Below are positions 35,069-44,604 of a DNA stretch of 64,000 bases, piece by piece. A model generated the notes under the pieces. It was not told the origin of the DNA and did not search any database. It was given only the letters and a program-made list of their open reading frames with translations. The stretch is from JAXDMK01 sp963765955 (lineage in GTDB: Bacteria > Actinomycetota > Acidimicrobiia > Acidimicrobiales > AC-14). A program made the translations under genes and the position numbers. The stretch is from assembly GCA_963765955.1 (NCBI GenBank), contig CAVXYA010000006.1:62001-126000 (forward strand). The letters run 5' to 3'. The stretch's first letter is position 1. Every line of letters begins with the position of its first letter.

Positions 35069-35686
35069 GTGGCTGCCCCACCGCCCGGTACCTCGCTCGA
35101 CACGCTGCGGGCCGAGGCGGCCGGCTGCCAGGCCTGCGACCTGTGGAAGTGCGGTACCCAGACGGTCTTCGGCGAAGGCCCCGAGCACGCGCCGCTCATG
35201 CTGGTCGGTGAGCAGCCCGGCGACCGGGAGGACATCGAGGGCCATCCGTTCGTGGGGCCGGCCGGTGCCCTCCTCGACCGGGCCCTCGATGAGGCGGGCA
35301 TCGACCGCACCAACGTCTACGTCACCAACACGGTCAAGCACTTCAAGTGGACGGCCAAGGGCAAGCGCCGCATCCACCAGAAGCCCAACGCGGCCGAGGT
35401 CGAGGCCTGCCGGCCGTGGCTGGAGGCGGAGATCGCGGCCGTCCGCCCCCGGATGGTGGTGGCCCTGGGCGCGGTCGCGGCCCAGGCCCTCCTCGGCAAG
35501 CAGTTCCGGGTCACCAAGCAGCGGGGCGAGCTGTTCGAGCAGGCGGACGGGCCGGTGCTGACCGCCACCGTCCACCCCTCGTCAATCCTGCGGGCGCCCG
35601 ATGACGACACCCGGCGCCGGGAGATGGCGGCCTTCGTCGACGATCTCCGCGCCGCGGCCAAGAGGCTGGCCGAAACCGGAGGGTAA
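35069..35686 (+). CDS. udgX: UdgX-type uracil-DNA-binding glycosylase
   Basis: 205 residues of the family-4/UdgX uracil-DNA glycosylase group. Motif A is GEQPGDREDIEGHPFVGPAG, as in UdgX rather than GEAPG. The UdgX-specific loop KRRIHQKP at 99-106 carries His103, the residue that forms a covalent bond to uracil DNA in the mycobacterial protein. Motif VHPSSILR is near the end. N-terminal Cys residues (20, 23, 28) are candidate Fe-S ligands. GTG start at 35069. Confidence 0.85.
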   Translation: MAAPPPGTSLDTLRAEAAGCQACDLWKCGTQTVFGEGPEHAPLMLVGEQPGDREDIEGHPFVGPAGALLDRALDEAGIDRTNVYVTNTVKHFKWTAKGKRRIHQKPNAAEVEACRPWLEAEIAAVRPRMVVALGAVAAQALLGKQFRVTKQRGELFEQADGPVLTATVHPSSILRAPDDDTRRREMAAFVDDLRAAAKRLAETGG

Positions 35687-35689
35687 GGT
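35684..35689 (+). promoter_or_regulatory. -10 box overlapping the udgX stop codon
   Basis: TAAGGT includes the udgX TAA stop and ends 8 nt before ATG 35698, as for a leaderless transcript of the cation exporter. Confidence 0.4.
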
Positions 35690-35697
35690 CCGCCCTC

Positions 35698-36636
35698 ATG
35701 CAGGAGGGCAGCCGCAAGGCAATCATCGCCGCGTTCTTCGCCAACGCCGGGATCGCAGTCGCCAAGTTCGTCGGGTTCCTGCTCACCGGCGCGTCCTCCA
35801 TGCTGGCCGAGTCGGTGCACTCGTTCGCCGACAGCAGCAACCAGGGCCTCCTCCTCCTCGGCGGCAACCGGGCCCGGAAGACGGCCGACGCCGACCACCC
35901 CTTCGGCTACGGACGGGAGCGCTACTTCTGGTCGTTCGTCGTCGCCCTCGTCATCTTCAGCCTGGGCTCGCTGTTCGCGCTGTACGAAGGGTTCGAGAAG
36001 CTGCGCCACCCGCACGAGCTGGAGTCAGTGCCCATCGCCGTCGGCATCCTGCTGGTGGCCATCGCCCTCGAGACGTACTCCCTGCGCACCGCCATCCAGG
36101 AGAGCAACCACGTGCGGGGCGACCAGTCGTGGTGGACCTTCATCCGCCGGGCCAAGATCCCCGAGCTGCCGGTCGTGCTGCTGGAGGACATCGGGGCCGA
36201 GGTCGGCCTGGTGTTGGCCCTGGTCGGGGTGGGCCTGGCCGAGATCACCGGCAACGCCCGCTTCGACGCGGTGGGCACCCTGGCCATCGGCGTCCTCCTA
36301 GCCGTGATCGCCGTCATCCTGATGATCGAGATGAAGGGCCTGTTGATCGGCGAGGGCGCGACGCCGGCGATGGTCGGCAAGATCCGCGCCGCCATGCAGG
36401 CCGATCCGAGCGTCCAACGGGTGATCAGCATGCGGACCCAGCACCTCGGTCCCGACGAGCTGCTGGTGGGGGCCAAGTTGGAGCTCGACGCCAAGCTCGG
36501 GTTCGTGCAGGTGGCGGAGGCCCTCAACCGGGTGGAGACGTCGGTGCGGGCGGCCTGTCCCGAGGCGAGGGTGATGTACCTCGAGCCCGACGTGCACCAG
36601 CCCGAGCGCCCGGCGGACGCGGCAACGACGGGCTAG
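35698..36636 (+). CDS. Cation diffusion facilitator exporter
   Basis: 312 residues, about six helices. AESVHSFADSSNQGLLLLGG holds the S-x-x-D metal site on helix 2; the second site is LLEDIGAEVGLVLA on helix 5; ADHPFGYGRERYFWSFVVAL is the usual loop. A C-terminal cytoplasmic domain follows (from about 210). Exports Zn, Co, Fe or Mn; specificity unclear. Convergent with the zinc-knuckle gene with stops overlapping in CTAG. Confidence 0.86.
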   Translation: MQEGSRKAIIAAFFANAGIAVAKFVGFLLTGASSMLAESVHSFADSSNQGLLLLGGNRARKTADADHPFGYGRERYFWSFVVALVIFSLGSLFALYEGFEKLRHPHELESVPIAVGILLVAIALETYSLRTAIQESNHVRGDQSWWTFIRRAKIPELPVVLLEDIGAEVGLVLALVGVGLAEITGNARFDAVGTLAIGVLLAVIAVILMIEMKGLLIGEGATPAMVGKIRAAMQADPSVQRVISMRTQHLGPDELLVGAKLELDAKLGFVQVAEALNRVETSVRAACPEARVMYLEPDVHQPERPADAATTG

Positions 36637-37220
36637 GCGTCCTCCTCAGCACCCTCCAGGTAGCTGTAGTGGAACCAGGAGTCGAGCGGGAGCAGGGCCG
36701 CGCACTCCACGCACCGCACCCGTGAGGTGAAGCTGAACTGCCCGCCACAGGCCCCGCACTTGCGGAAGGCGGCGGGCAGGATCTCGTCCAGGGCGGCCAG
36801 CTCGGCCTCGGCCGCGTCGTCCCAGTCGTCGACCTCGTAGCGCAGGCGGAGGCCCCACAGCTTACGGATGACCTCCTCGTTGTCCCAGCCGTTGACCGCG
36901 TCCCGCCATGGCGTCGGGCACGAGTCGCACGTGATCCACCAGCCGGTGACGTTGTGGCCGATGGCCGTGGGGCTCACCATCTGCACCGTGTGGCACCACT
37001 CGCACTCCTGCTCCACCCGCAGGGTGCGCAGGCTGACCTGACGGTCGAGGAGGGGATGCTTCTCCCGCAGGTCGGCGAACCACTCCGCCCCCTCGGGCGT
37101 CGACATGCACTCGTAGTGCCAGCCCACGTCGGGCAGCGCGGTCCAGGTCACCAACCCGTACTCGGACTTTTCCGGCGGTCCCCCGCACAGCGCGCACACT
37201 CCAGGCGAATAATCCGGCAT
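36633..37220 (-). CDS. Protein with five CxxC zinc-knuckle pairs
   Basis: 195 residues, unrecognised family. Five Cys-x-x-Cys pairs (CALC, CEWC, CDSC, CGAC, CVEC) are spread over the length, so it probably binds two or more zinc ions. The N-terminal half has Trp-rich segments (WTALPDVGWHYECM). It starts 2 nt after the thiC stop codon on the same strand and is therefore probably in the riboswitch-controlled transcript; the link to thiamine is only positional. Confidence 0.65.
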   Translation of the reverse strand: MPDYSPGVCALCGGPPEKSEYGLVTWTALPDVGWHYECMSTPEGAEWFADLREKHPLLDRQVSLRTLRVEQECEWCHTVQMVSPTAIGHNVTGWWITCDSCPTPWRDAVNGWDNEEVIRKLWGLRLRYEVDDWDDAAEAELAALDEILPAAFRKCGACGGQFSFTSRVRCVECAALLPLDSWFHYSYLEGAEEDA

Positions 37221-37222
37221 CC

Positions 37223-38935
<1,713 letters not shown>

Positions 38936-38944
38936 CGAGCACTC

Positions 38945-39022
38945 CCTTCGCCGGCATGACCCGGACAGGTTCAGACGGTCGGCGCGTACGGCGCCCTCTC
39001 AGCCCCGACGGGCTCCCGTGGT
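38945..39022 (-). ncRNA. TPP riboswitch (THI element)
   Basis: On the minus strand the conserved blocks are GGGGCTGAGAGGG (near 39006-38994) and CTGAACCTGTCCGGGTC with ATGCCGGCGAAGG (about 38973-38945), separated by a paired GGCGCCGTACGCGCC arm. The 3' end overlaps the SD of thiC, so control is probably at translation, by hiding the ribosome site when TPP is bound. Boundaries are approximate. The + strand of 38936-39168 holds nothing else but the SD of the next gene. Confidence 0.9.
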
Positions 39023-39168
39023 GCGTTCAGCTTGGCACACCCGGGGAGATGGTCCGCCCGTGCGACGGGACCCGACCGACCACTGCGGGCCGACCATTCG
39101 AGCCTGTAACGCTCGTGCACCGGTGGGGGACGGGACAACCGACAGCGAACGTGGAGAGGGAGGCGAGC

Positions 39169-40200
39169 ATGTCGGACGCAAGCGGGGACGGGGCGGTCTA
39201 CTGCCAGACCAACGAGCCGCAGAACCGGGTGGTCGTGTTCCGGCGGGGGGCGGATGGCGCCCTGGCCGAGCACGGTTCGTACGACACGGGAGGGGAGGGT
39301 GACGGCAATCCCCACCTGCCGTCCCAGGGCTCCGTCACCCTCACCGGCGACGGGCGCCACCTGCTCGTGACCAACGTCGGGGGCGACGATGTCAGCGTGT
39401 TCGCCGTCCTCGATAACGGGGGGCTCGACCTGGTGGGCCGGACGACGGCGGGATCGGCGCCCCGAAGCGTCGCCGAGCACGGCGGCCTGGTCTACGTCCT
39501 CAGCACCGGCGTCGCGACCGTCACCGGGTTCCGACTGAGCGCCGACGGCCTGAAGCCGATGGCGGGCGGCGAGCAGGCGCTGTCGGCCCCCGACGCCGAC
39601 CCGGCCCAGGTCGGCTTCTCGGCCGACGGCTCCATCCTTCTTGTCACCGAGCGGGGGACGGACTCGATCGTCGCCTTCGCCGTTGGCGACGACGGCACGC
39701 TCGGCGAGTTGCGGTCCGTCCCCTCGTCCGGCCCGACGCCCTACGGGTTCGCGCTCACGAGCGGGGGGACGCTGGTCGTCACCGAGGCCTTCGGTGCGGC
39801 CAAGGGGGCCGCCGCCGCCTCGTCGTACCTGGTCGAGGGGGCAGACATCACGCCGGTCACCAGGTCGGTCGGGAACGGGCGCAGCGAGATCTGCTGGGCC
39901 GCCGTCACGCCCGATGGCCAGCACGTGTTCACCACCAACTTCGCCGACGGCGCCGTGTCCCGCTACGCGATCGGGACCGACGGGCGCCTCACCCTCGGGA
40001 ACGCCACCGCCGGCATCACCGAGGACGGCCGACCCGGGCTCCGCGACCTGGCCCTCACCGCCGACGGGCGTTACCTGTACGCCCTCGATGCCGACTCGGG
40101 GAGCGTCTTCGGGTGGTCCGTCGACGACGAAGGGTCGCTGTCGCCCCTCGGTTCGGCAGCCGGCCTGCCCCCGACGGCCGCCGGCCTGTCGGCCCGCTGA
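39169..40200 (+). CDS. Lactonase-like seven-bladed beta-propeller protein
   Basis: 343 residues with repeated blade motifs typical of the 6-phosphogluconolactonase (YbhE/Pgl) family: VTLTGDGRHLLVTNVGGDDV, FSADGSILLVTERGTDSI, VTPDGQHVFTTNFADGAVSR, LTADGRYLYALDADSG. Could be a sugar-lactone hydrolase or a surface-type YVTN protein. No signal peptide. SD GGAGAGGGAGG before ATG 39169. Confidence 0.75.
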   Translation: MSDASGDGAVYCQTNEPQNRVVVFRRGADGALAEHGSYDTGGEGDGNPHLPSQGSVTLTGDGRHLLVTNVGGDDVSVFAVLDNGGLDLVGRTTAGSAPRSVAEHGGLVYVLSTGVATVTGFRLSADGLKPMAGGEQALSAPDADPAQVGFSADGSILLVTERGTDSIVAFAVGDDGTLGELRSVPSSGPTPYGFALTSGGTLVVTEAFGAAKGAAAASSYLVEGADITPVTRSVGNGRSEICWAAVTPDGQHVFTTNFADGAVSRYAIGTDGRLTLGNATAGITEDGRPGLRDLALTADGRYLYALDADSGSVFGWSVDDEGSLSPLGSAAGLPPTAAGLSAR

Positions 40201-40216
40201 GGCCAGCGGCCGCTTC

Positions 40217-40657
40217 ATGCGCCTCGAGCCGCTCTACCGGGCCACGTTCTCGCCGACGGAGAGGTGGAGCGTCGAGCGGGCGGGAGAGCACGGGGTCGAG
40301 GGTCAGGGCTTCTTGATCGTCGACGGCCGAGCCGAGGGGCGGGTCGGGGGACGGCTCCGCGCCGCCAACTACCCACGGCGCCGGGTCGACGGCACCTTCA
40401 CACCCGACTTTCGGGGCGTCGTGGAGACGGACGACGGAGCGACCGTCCTCTTCACGTGGCACGGGTACGGCCTGGCGACGGACGACGGCCCCGGCCGGCT
40501 CCTGGGCAGCATGACCCACGTCACCGACGACGCCCGGTACGACTGGCTGAACCGGTCGGTGTGCGTGCTCGCCGGGGAGGTCCATACGCGCGACAGTGGT
40601 GGACTCGACGTCGTCATCGAGGTGTCGGAGCTCGTCTGGGAGCCAACTGCCCCCTGA
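40217..40657 (+). CDS. DUF3237-like small protein
   Basis: 146 residues of beta-rich sequence: MRLEPLYRATFSPTERW, GQGFLIVDGRAEGRVGGRLR, RVDGTFTPDFRGVVETDDG, then a C-terminal strand pattern. Resembles DUF3237/YjhX-type lipocalin-like barrels. Function unknown. 16 nt after the propeller gene, so probably in the same transcript. Confidence 0.55.
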   Translation: MRLEPLYRATFSPTERWSVERAGEHGVEGQGFLIVDGRAEGRVGGRLRAANYPRRRVDGTFTPDFRGVVETDDGATVLFTWHGYGLATDDGPGRLLGSMTHVTDDARYDWLNRSVCVLAGEVHTRDSGGLDVVIEVSELVWEPTAP

Positions 40658-40743
40658 CGTAGCTGGCGCCCGGGGGGACGAGCGGGGCGGGCCGCGACTG
40701 CAAGAGCGTCGAGCCGCACACGACCGGGAGCCAGGAGACCGAG

Positions 40744-41754
40744 ATGCCGCCCATCATCGAAGCCCACGGGCTCACCAAGCGGTTCAAGAAGACGGAGGCG
40801 CTGGCCGGCCTCGACCTGGTGGCCGAGCGGGGCCAGGTCACGGCCATCCTCGGGCCCAACGGGGCGGGCAAGACCACGTTCATCCGCATGGTGGCCACCC
40901 TCCTCCTGCCCGACGCGGGCACGCTCACCGTCGCCGGCATCGACGCCCTGGCCGAGCCGGCCAAGGTCCGCCGGGTGATCGGCCTGGCCGGGCAGTCGGC
41001 CGCCGTCGAGGGGGCGATGACCGGCCCGGAGAACCTCGAGCTCATCGGGCGCCTGTTCGGTCACGACCCGAAGCAGGCCAGGACCAGCGCCCGGGTGGTG
41101 TTCGAACGGTTGGGCCTGGCCGACGCCGGCGACCGGCTGGTGCGCACCTATTCCGGCGGCATGCGGCGCAAGCTCGACCTCGGCGCCAGCCTGGTGGGGG
41201 CCCCGGAGCTGCTGCTCCTCGACGAGCCCACGACGGGCCTCGACCCCCGCAGCCGCAACGAGCTGTGGGACATCATCCGCGACCTGGTCTCGTCGGGCAC
41301 CGACGTGCTCCTCACCACCCAGTACCTCGACGAGGCCGACCAGCTCGCCTCCCACATCGCCATCATCGACCACGGCAAGGTGATCGCCGAGGGCTCGTCC
41401 GACCAGCTCAAGTCGCTCGGCGGGGTCGACGTCATCCAGGTCCACGTCATAGACCCGGCCGACCTCGACCGGGTGGTGGCCGCCCTCGCCCCCCTCGGCG
41501 CCGAGCCGCCCCGCATCGACGTTCCCACCCGATCGGTGGCCATCCCCGTCGCCGAAGGCTCGGCCCAACTGCTGGAGGCGGTGCGGATCATCGACTCCCT
41601 CGGGGTGTCGGTGGCCGACGTCGGCCTTCGTCGGGCGACCCTCGACGAGGTGTTCCTGAAGCTCACCGGCCGCACCGCGGAAGCCGATGCCGAGGCCGAT
41701 CCCGATGCGTCGGGCGCCCCGTCCGGCCGCAAGCGGCGCAAGAAGGCGGCATGA
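40744..41754 (+). CDS. ABC transporter ATPase (DrrA-like)
   Basis: 336 residues. Walker A GPNGAGKTTFIRM near 39, Q-loop GLAGQSAAVEGAMTG, signature TYSGGMRRKLDLG, Walker B LLLLDEPTTGLDPRS and the H-loop LLTTQYLDEADQL; then a DrrA-type C-terminal domain and a basic tail. Partner of the permease that follows (ATGA overlap). Exports a drug or lipid; substrate unknown. Confidence 0.88.
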   Translation: MPPIIEAHGLTKRFKKTEALAGLDLVAERGQVTAILGPNGAGKTTFIRMVATLLLPDAGTLTVAGIDALAEPAKVRRVIGLAGQSAAVEGAMTGPENLELIGRLFGHDPKQARTSARVVFERLGLADAGDRLVRTYSGGMRRKLDLGASLVGAPELLLLDEPTTGLDPRSRNELWDIIRDLVSSGTDVLLTTQYLDEADQLASHIAIIDHGKVIAEGSSDQLKSLGGVDVIQVHVIDPADLDRVVAALAPLGAEPPRIDVPTRSVAIPVAEGSAQLLEAVRIIDSLGVSVADVGLRRATLDEVFLKLTGRTAEADAEADPDASGAPSGRKRRKKAA

Positions 41755-42656
41755 GCGCCCCGGCCGAGCCCGAGCACGAGCCCGAGCCCGAGCCCGAGCC
41801 CGAGGAGCCGACCGTGACCACGACGATTCCCCCCATGGCCGGCCCGCGGGAGGCGATCGAGCTGCCCCGTCCGACCAGGACGGCGAGCGCCCTCACCACC
41901 ACCCTCGGCATCGCCCGCCGCACCGTGCTGCGCAGCGTGCGGACGCCCCAGGTCTTCGTGATCGGGATGATCCAGGGCGCCATGTTCCTGCTCATCTTCC
42001 GCTACGTGTTCGGCGGCGCCATCCCCATCGGCGGGATCCGTTACGTCGACTTCCTCGTCCCCGGCTTCGTGGGCACGGGCGTCCTGTTCTCGGGCATGAC
42101 CGCCTCCATCGGCGCGGCCGAGGACCTCTCCGAGGGCCTGTTCGACCGGCTGCGGTCCCTGCCCGTGCCCCGCCTGGCCGTCGTCTCCGGCCGGGTGGTG
42201 GCCGACACCGCCCTGGGCGCCATCGGCCTGGTCGTGACGACCGCCGTCGGCTTCGCGGTGGGCTTCCGCACGTCGGCGCCCATCCTCAGCCTGCTGGGCG
42301 CATTCGCCCTGTGCGTGCTGGCCGCCTTCGCCTTCACCTGGCTGTTCGTGTGGCTGGGGATCATGGCCGGCACCCCCCAGGCGGCCCAGAGCATCGGGCT
42401 GCTGGTGTTCCCGTTCACGTTCGTGTCCAGCGCCTTCGTGCCGGTGGAGTCGATGCCGGGCTGGATGCAGGGCTTCGCCCAGAACCAGCCCCTCACCCAG
42501 ATCGTCAACGCCGTCCGGGCCCTCACCCTGGGCGACAAGGCGGAGGCCGTGCTCGGCCACCCGGCGAGCTACTTCGCCGTCCGCTCCCTGGTCTGGTGCC
42601 TGCTCTTCACCGTGATCTTCGCCCCCCTCGCCGCCCGGAAGTATCAGAAGGGCTGA
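41751..42656 (+). CDS. ABC-2 type permease (DrrB-like)
   Basis: 301 residues: an acidic N-terminal tail with Glu-Pro repeats, then six helices of the ABC-2 class (VFVIGMIQGAMFLLIFRYVF, VPGFVGTGVLFSGMTASI, LVFPFTFVSSAFVPVESMPG). Works with the preceding ATPase. Confidence 0.86.
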   Translation: MSAPAEPEHEPEPEPEPEEPTVTTTIPPMAGPREAIELPRPTRTASALTTTLGIARRTVLRSVRTPQVFVIGMIQGAMFLLIFRYVFGGAIPIGGIRYVDFLVPGFVGTGVLFSGMTASIGAAEDLSEGLFDRLRSLPVPRLAVVSGRVVADTALGAIGLVVTTAVGFAVGFRTSAPILSLLGAFALCVLAAFAFTWLFVWLGIMAGTPQAAQSIGLLVFPFTFVSSAFVPVESMPGWMQGFAQNQPLTQIVNAVRALTLGDKAEAVLGHPASYFAVRSLVWCLLFTVIFAPLAARKYQKG

Positions 42657-42674
42657 CAGTAGGGTCGGGGAGGA

Positions 42675-43691
42675 ATGTCCTCCCCCTCCGCCTTTCTGGA
42701 CGCTTGCTGGGGCAAGCCGGTGGCCCGGACGCCGGTGTGGTTCATGCGCCAGGCGGGACGGTCGCTGCCGGAGTACCGGGCCATCCGGGAGCGGCACGGC
42801 ATGTTCGACGTCATCCGCACGCCGGAGCTGGCGGCCGAGGTGACGATGCAGCCGGTGCGCCGTCTAGGAGTCGACGCCGCCATCCTGTTCTCCGACATCA
42901 TCGTCCCCTTGACGGCGATCGGAATCGACATCGACCTGGCGCCAGGGCCGGTGGTGGCCGAGCCGTTCCGGACGGCCGCCGACCTCGACCGGCTGCGGCC
43001 GCTCGACGCCGAGTCCGACATGCCGTACGTCCTGGAGACGGTGAAGTTGCTGGTGGGCGAGCTCGACGTGCCCTTGATCGGGTTCGCCGGGGGACCGTTC
43101 ACCCTGGCCACCTACCTGATCGGCGCGTCCAAGGAGCAGGTCAAGGCCAAGGCCTTCATGCACGCCCAGCCTGCGCTGTGGGCGGACCTGTTGGACCGGC
43201 TGGCGGGCATCGTCCTGGCCTCGCTGCGGGGCCAGGTGGGGGCGGGGGCGGCCGCGGTGCAGCTCTTCGACTCGTGGGCGGGCGTGCTCAGCCCGGCCGA
43301 CTACCGCCGCCACGTGCTGCCCGCCACCCGCAAGGTGCTGGCCGGGCTGGCCGACCTGGGCGTGCCCCGCATCCACTTCGGCGTGGGCACCGGCGAGCTT
43401 TTGGAGGTCATGCACGAGGCGGGGGCCGACGTGGTGGGCGTCGACTGGCGGGTGCCGCTGGCCCGGGCCCGGGGCCGCCTCGGCTCCGACGTCGCCGTGC
43501 AGGGCAACCTCGACCCCACCGTGTGCCTGGCCGACTGGGACACCGCGGCCGCCGCTTCCCGGGCGGTGCTCGACGCCAACGGGGGCCGGCCGGGACACGT
43601 CTTCAACCTGGGATGGGGCGTGCTGCCCGAGACCGACCCCGACATCCTCCGCCGCGTGGTCGACCTGGTCCACAGCGAGACCGGTGGCTGA
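42675..43691 (+). CDS. hemE: Uroporphyrinogen decarboxylase
   Basis: Converts uroporphyrinogen III to coproporphyrinogen III. 338 residues: RTPVWFMRQAGRSLPEYRA at the N-terminus (catalytic Arg and substrate loop), ILFSDIIVPLTAIGID, GFAGGPFTLATYLI, FDSWAGVLSPADYR, and VVGVDWRVPLARAR. First of three heme genes; SD GGAGG before ATG 42675. Confidence 0.94.
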   Translation: MSSPSAFLDACWGKPVARTPVWFMRQAGRSLPEYRAIRERHGMFDVIRTPELAAEVTMQPVRRLGVDAAILFSDIIVPLTAIGIDIDLAPGPVVAEPFRTAADLDRLRPLDAESDMPYVLETVKLLVGELDVPLIGFAGGPFTLATYLIGASKEQVKAKAFMHAQPALWADLLDRLAGIVLASLRGQVGAGAAAVQLFDSWAGVLSPADYRRHVLPATRKVLAGLADLGVPRIHFGVGTGELLEVMHEAGADVVGVDWRVPLARARGRLGSDVAVQGNLDPTVCLADWDTAAAASRAVLDANGGRPGHVFNLGWGVLPETDPDILRRVVDLVHSETGG

Positions 43692-44604
43692 TCCCGAGCC
43701 CGTCGGCGTGCTGGTCATGGCCTACGGCACGCCTGCCACCCCCGACGACATCGAGCCGTACTACACCCACGTCCGCCGGGGTCAGAAGCCGCCGCCCGAC
43801 CTCCTCGCCGACCTGTCGCGGCGGTATGACGCGATCGGCGGCACGTCCCCGCTGTTGGAGCGGACCGCGGCCCAGGCGGCGGGCATCGCGGCCGCCCTCG
43901 GCCCGGGGTTCACCGTCGAGCTGGGGATGAAGCACGCCCCGCCGTTCGTCGAGGACGGGGTGGCGGCGCTGGCGGCACGGGGTGTCACCCGGGCGGTGGG
44001 GCTGGTGCTGGCCCCCCACTACTCGTTCCTCTCGGTGGGCCAGTACGGCGAGCGGGCGGCCGCCGCGGGCTCGGCCCACGGGGTCGAGGTCCTGATGGTC
44101 GACTCCTGGCACACCGCCGCCGGCTACCTCGACCTGCTGGCCGGCTTCGTGGGCCAGGCCATCGACTCCCTGCCCCAGAAGAAGCCCGACGTCGAGGTCG
44201 TGTTCACCGCCCACAGCCTGCCCGCGTTCATCGAGGCCTCCGGCGACCCCTACCCGGGGCAGCTCCGGGAGACCGCCATCAGCGTGGCCCTCCGCGTGCC
44301 CCACACCCGGTGGTCCACCGCCTGGCAGAGCGCGGCCCGCACCGGCACCACCGAGCCCTGGCTGGGTCCCGACATCCTGTCCGTGCTGCCCCGGCTGGCG
44401 GCGGACGGGGCCAGGGGCGTGGTGGTGTGCCCCTGTGGTTTCACGTCCGACCACCTCGAGGTCCTCTACGACCTCGACATCGAGGCGGCCAGGATGGCGG
44501 ACGCCATGCGCCTCGACTTCGCCCGCACGCCGTCGCCCAACGACCATCCCGCCCTGTGCGCCACCCTGGCCGAGGTCGTGCGGGCCCGTGCCGCTGCCGG
44601 CTGA
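43684..44604 (+). CDS. hemH: Ferrochelatase (coproporphyrin type)
   Basis: 306 residues. Inserts Fe2+ into coproporphyrin III in the actinobacterial branch. MAYGTPATPDDIEPYYTHVR near the start, LAPHYSFLSVGQY (catalytic His), FTAHSLP and CPCGFTSDHLEVLYDLDIEA (catalytic Glu). GTG 43684 overlaps the hemE stop by eight bases. The symbol cpfC is also used. Confidence 0.9.
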   Translation: MADPEPVGVLVMAYGTPATPDDIEPYYTHVRRGQKPPPDLLADLSRRYDAIGGTSPLLERTAAQAAGIAAALGPGFTVELGMKHAPPFVEDGVAALAARGVTRAVGLVLAPHYSFLSVGQYGERAAAAGSAHGVEVLMVDSWHTAAGYLDLLAGFVGQAIDSLPQKKPDVEVVFTAHSLPAFIEASGDPYPGQLRETAISVALRVPHTRWSTAWQSAARTGTTEPWLGPDILSVLPRLAADGARGVVVCPCGFTSDHLEVLYDLDIEAARMADAMRLDFARTPSPNDHPALCATLAEVVRARAAAG

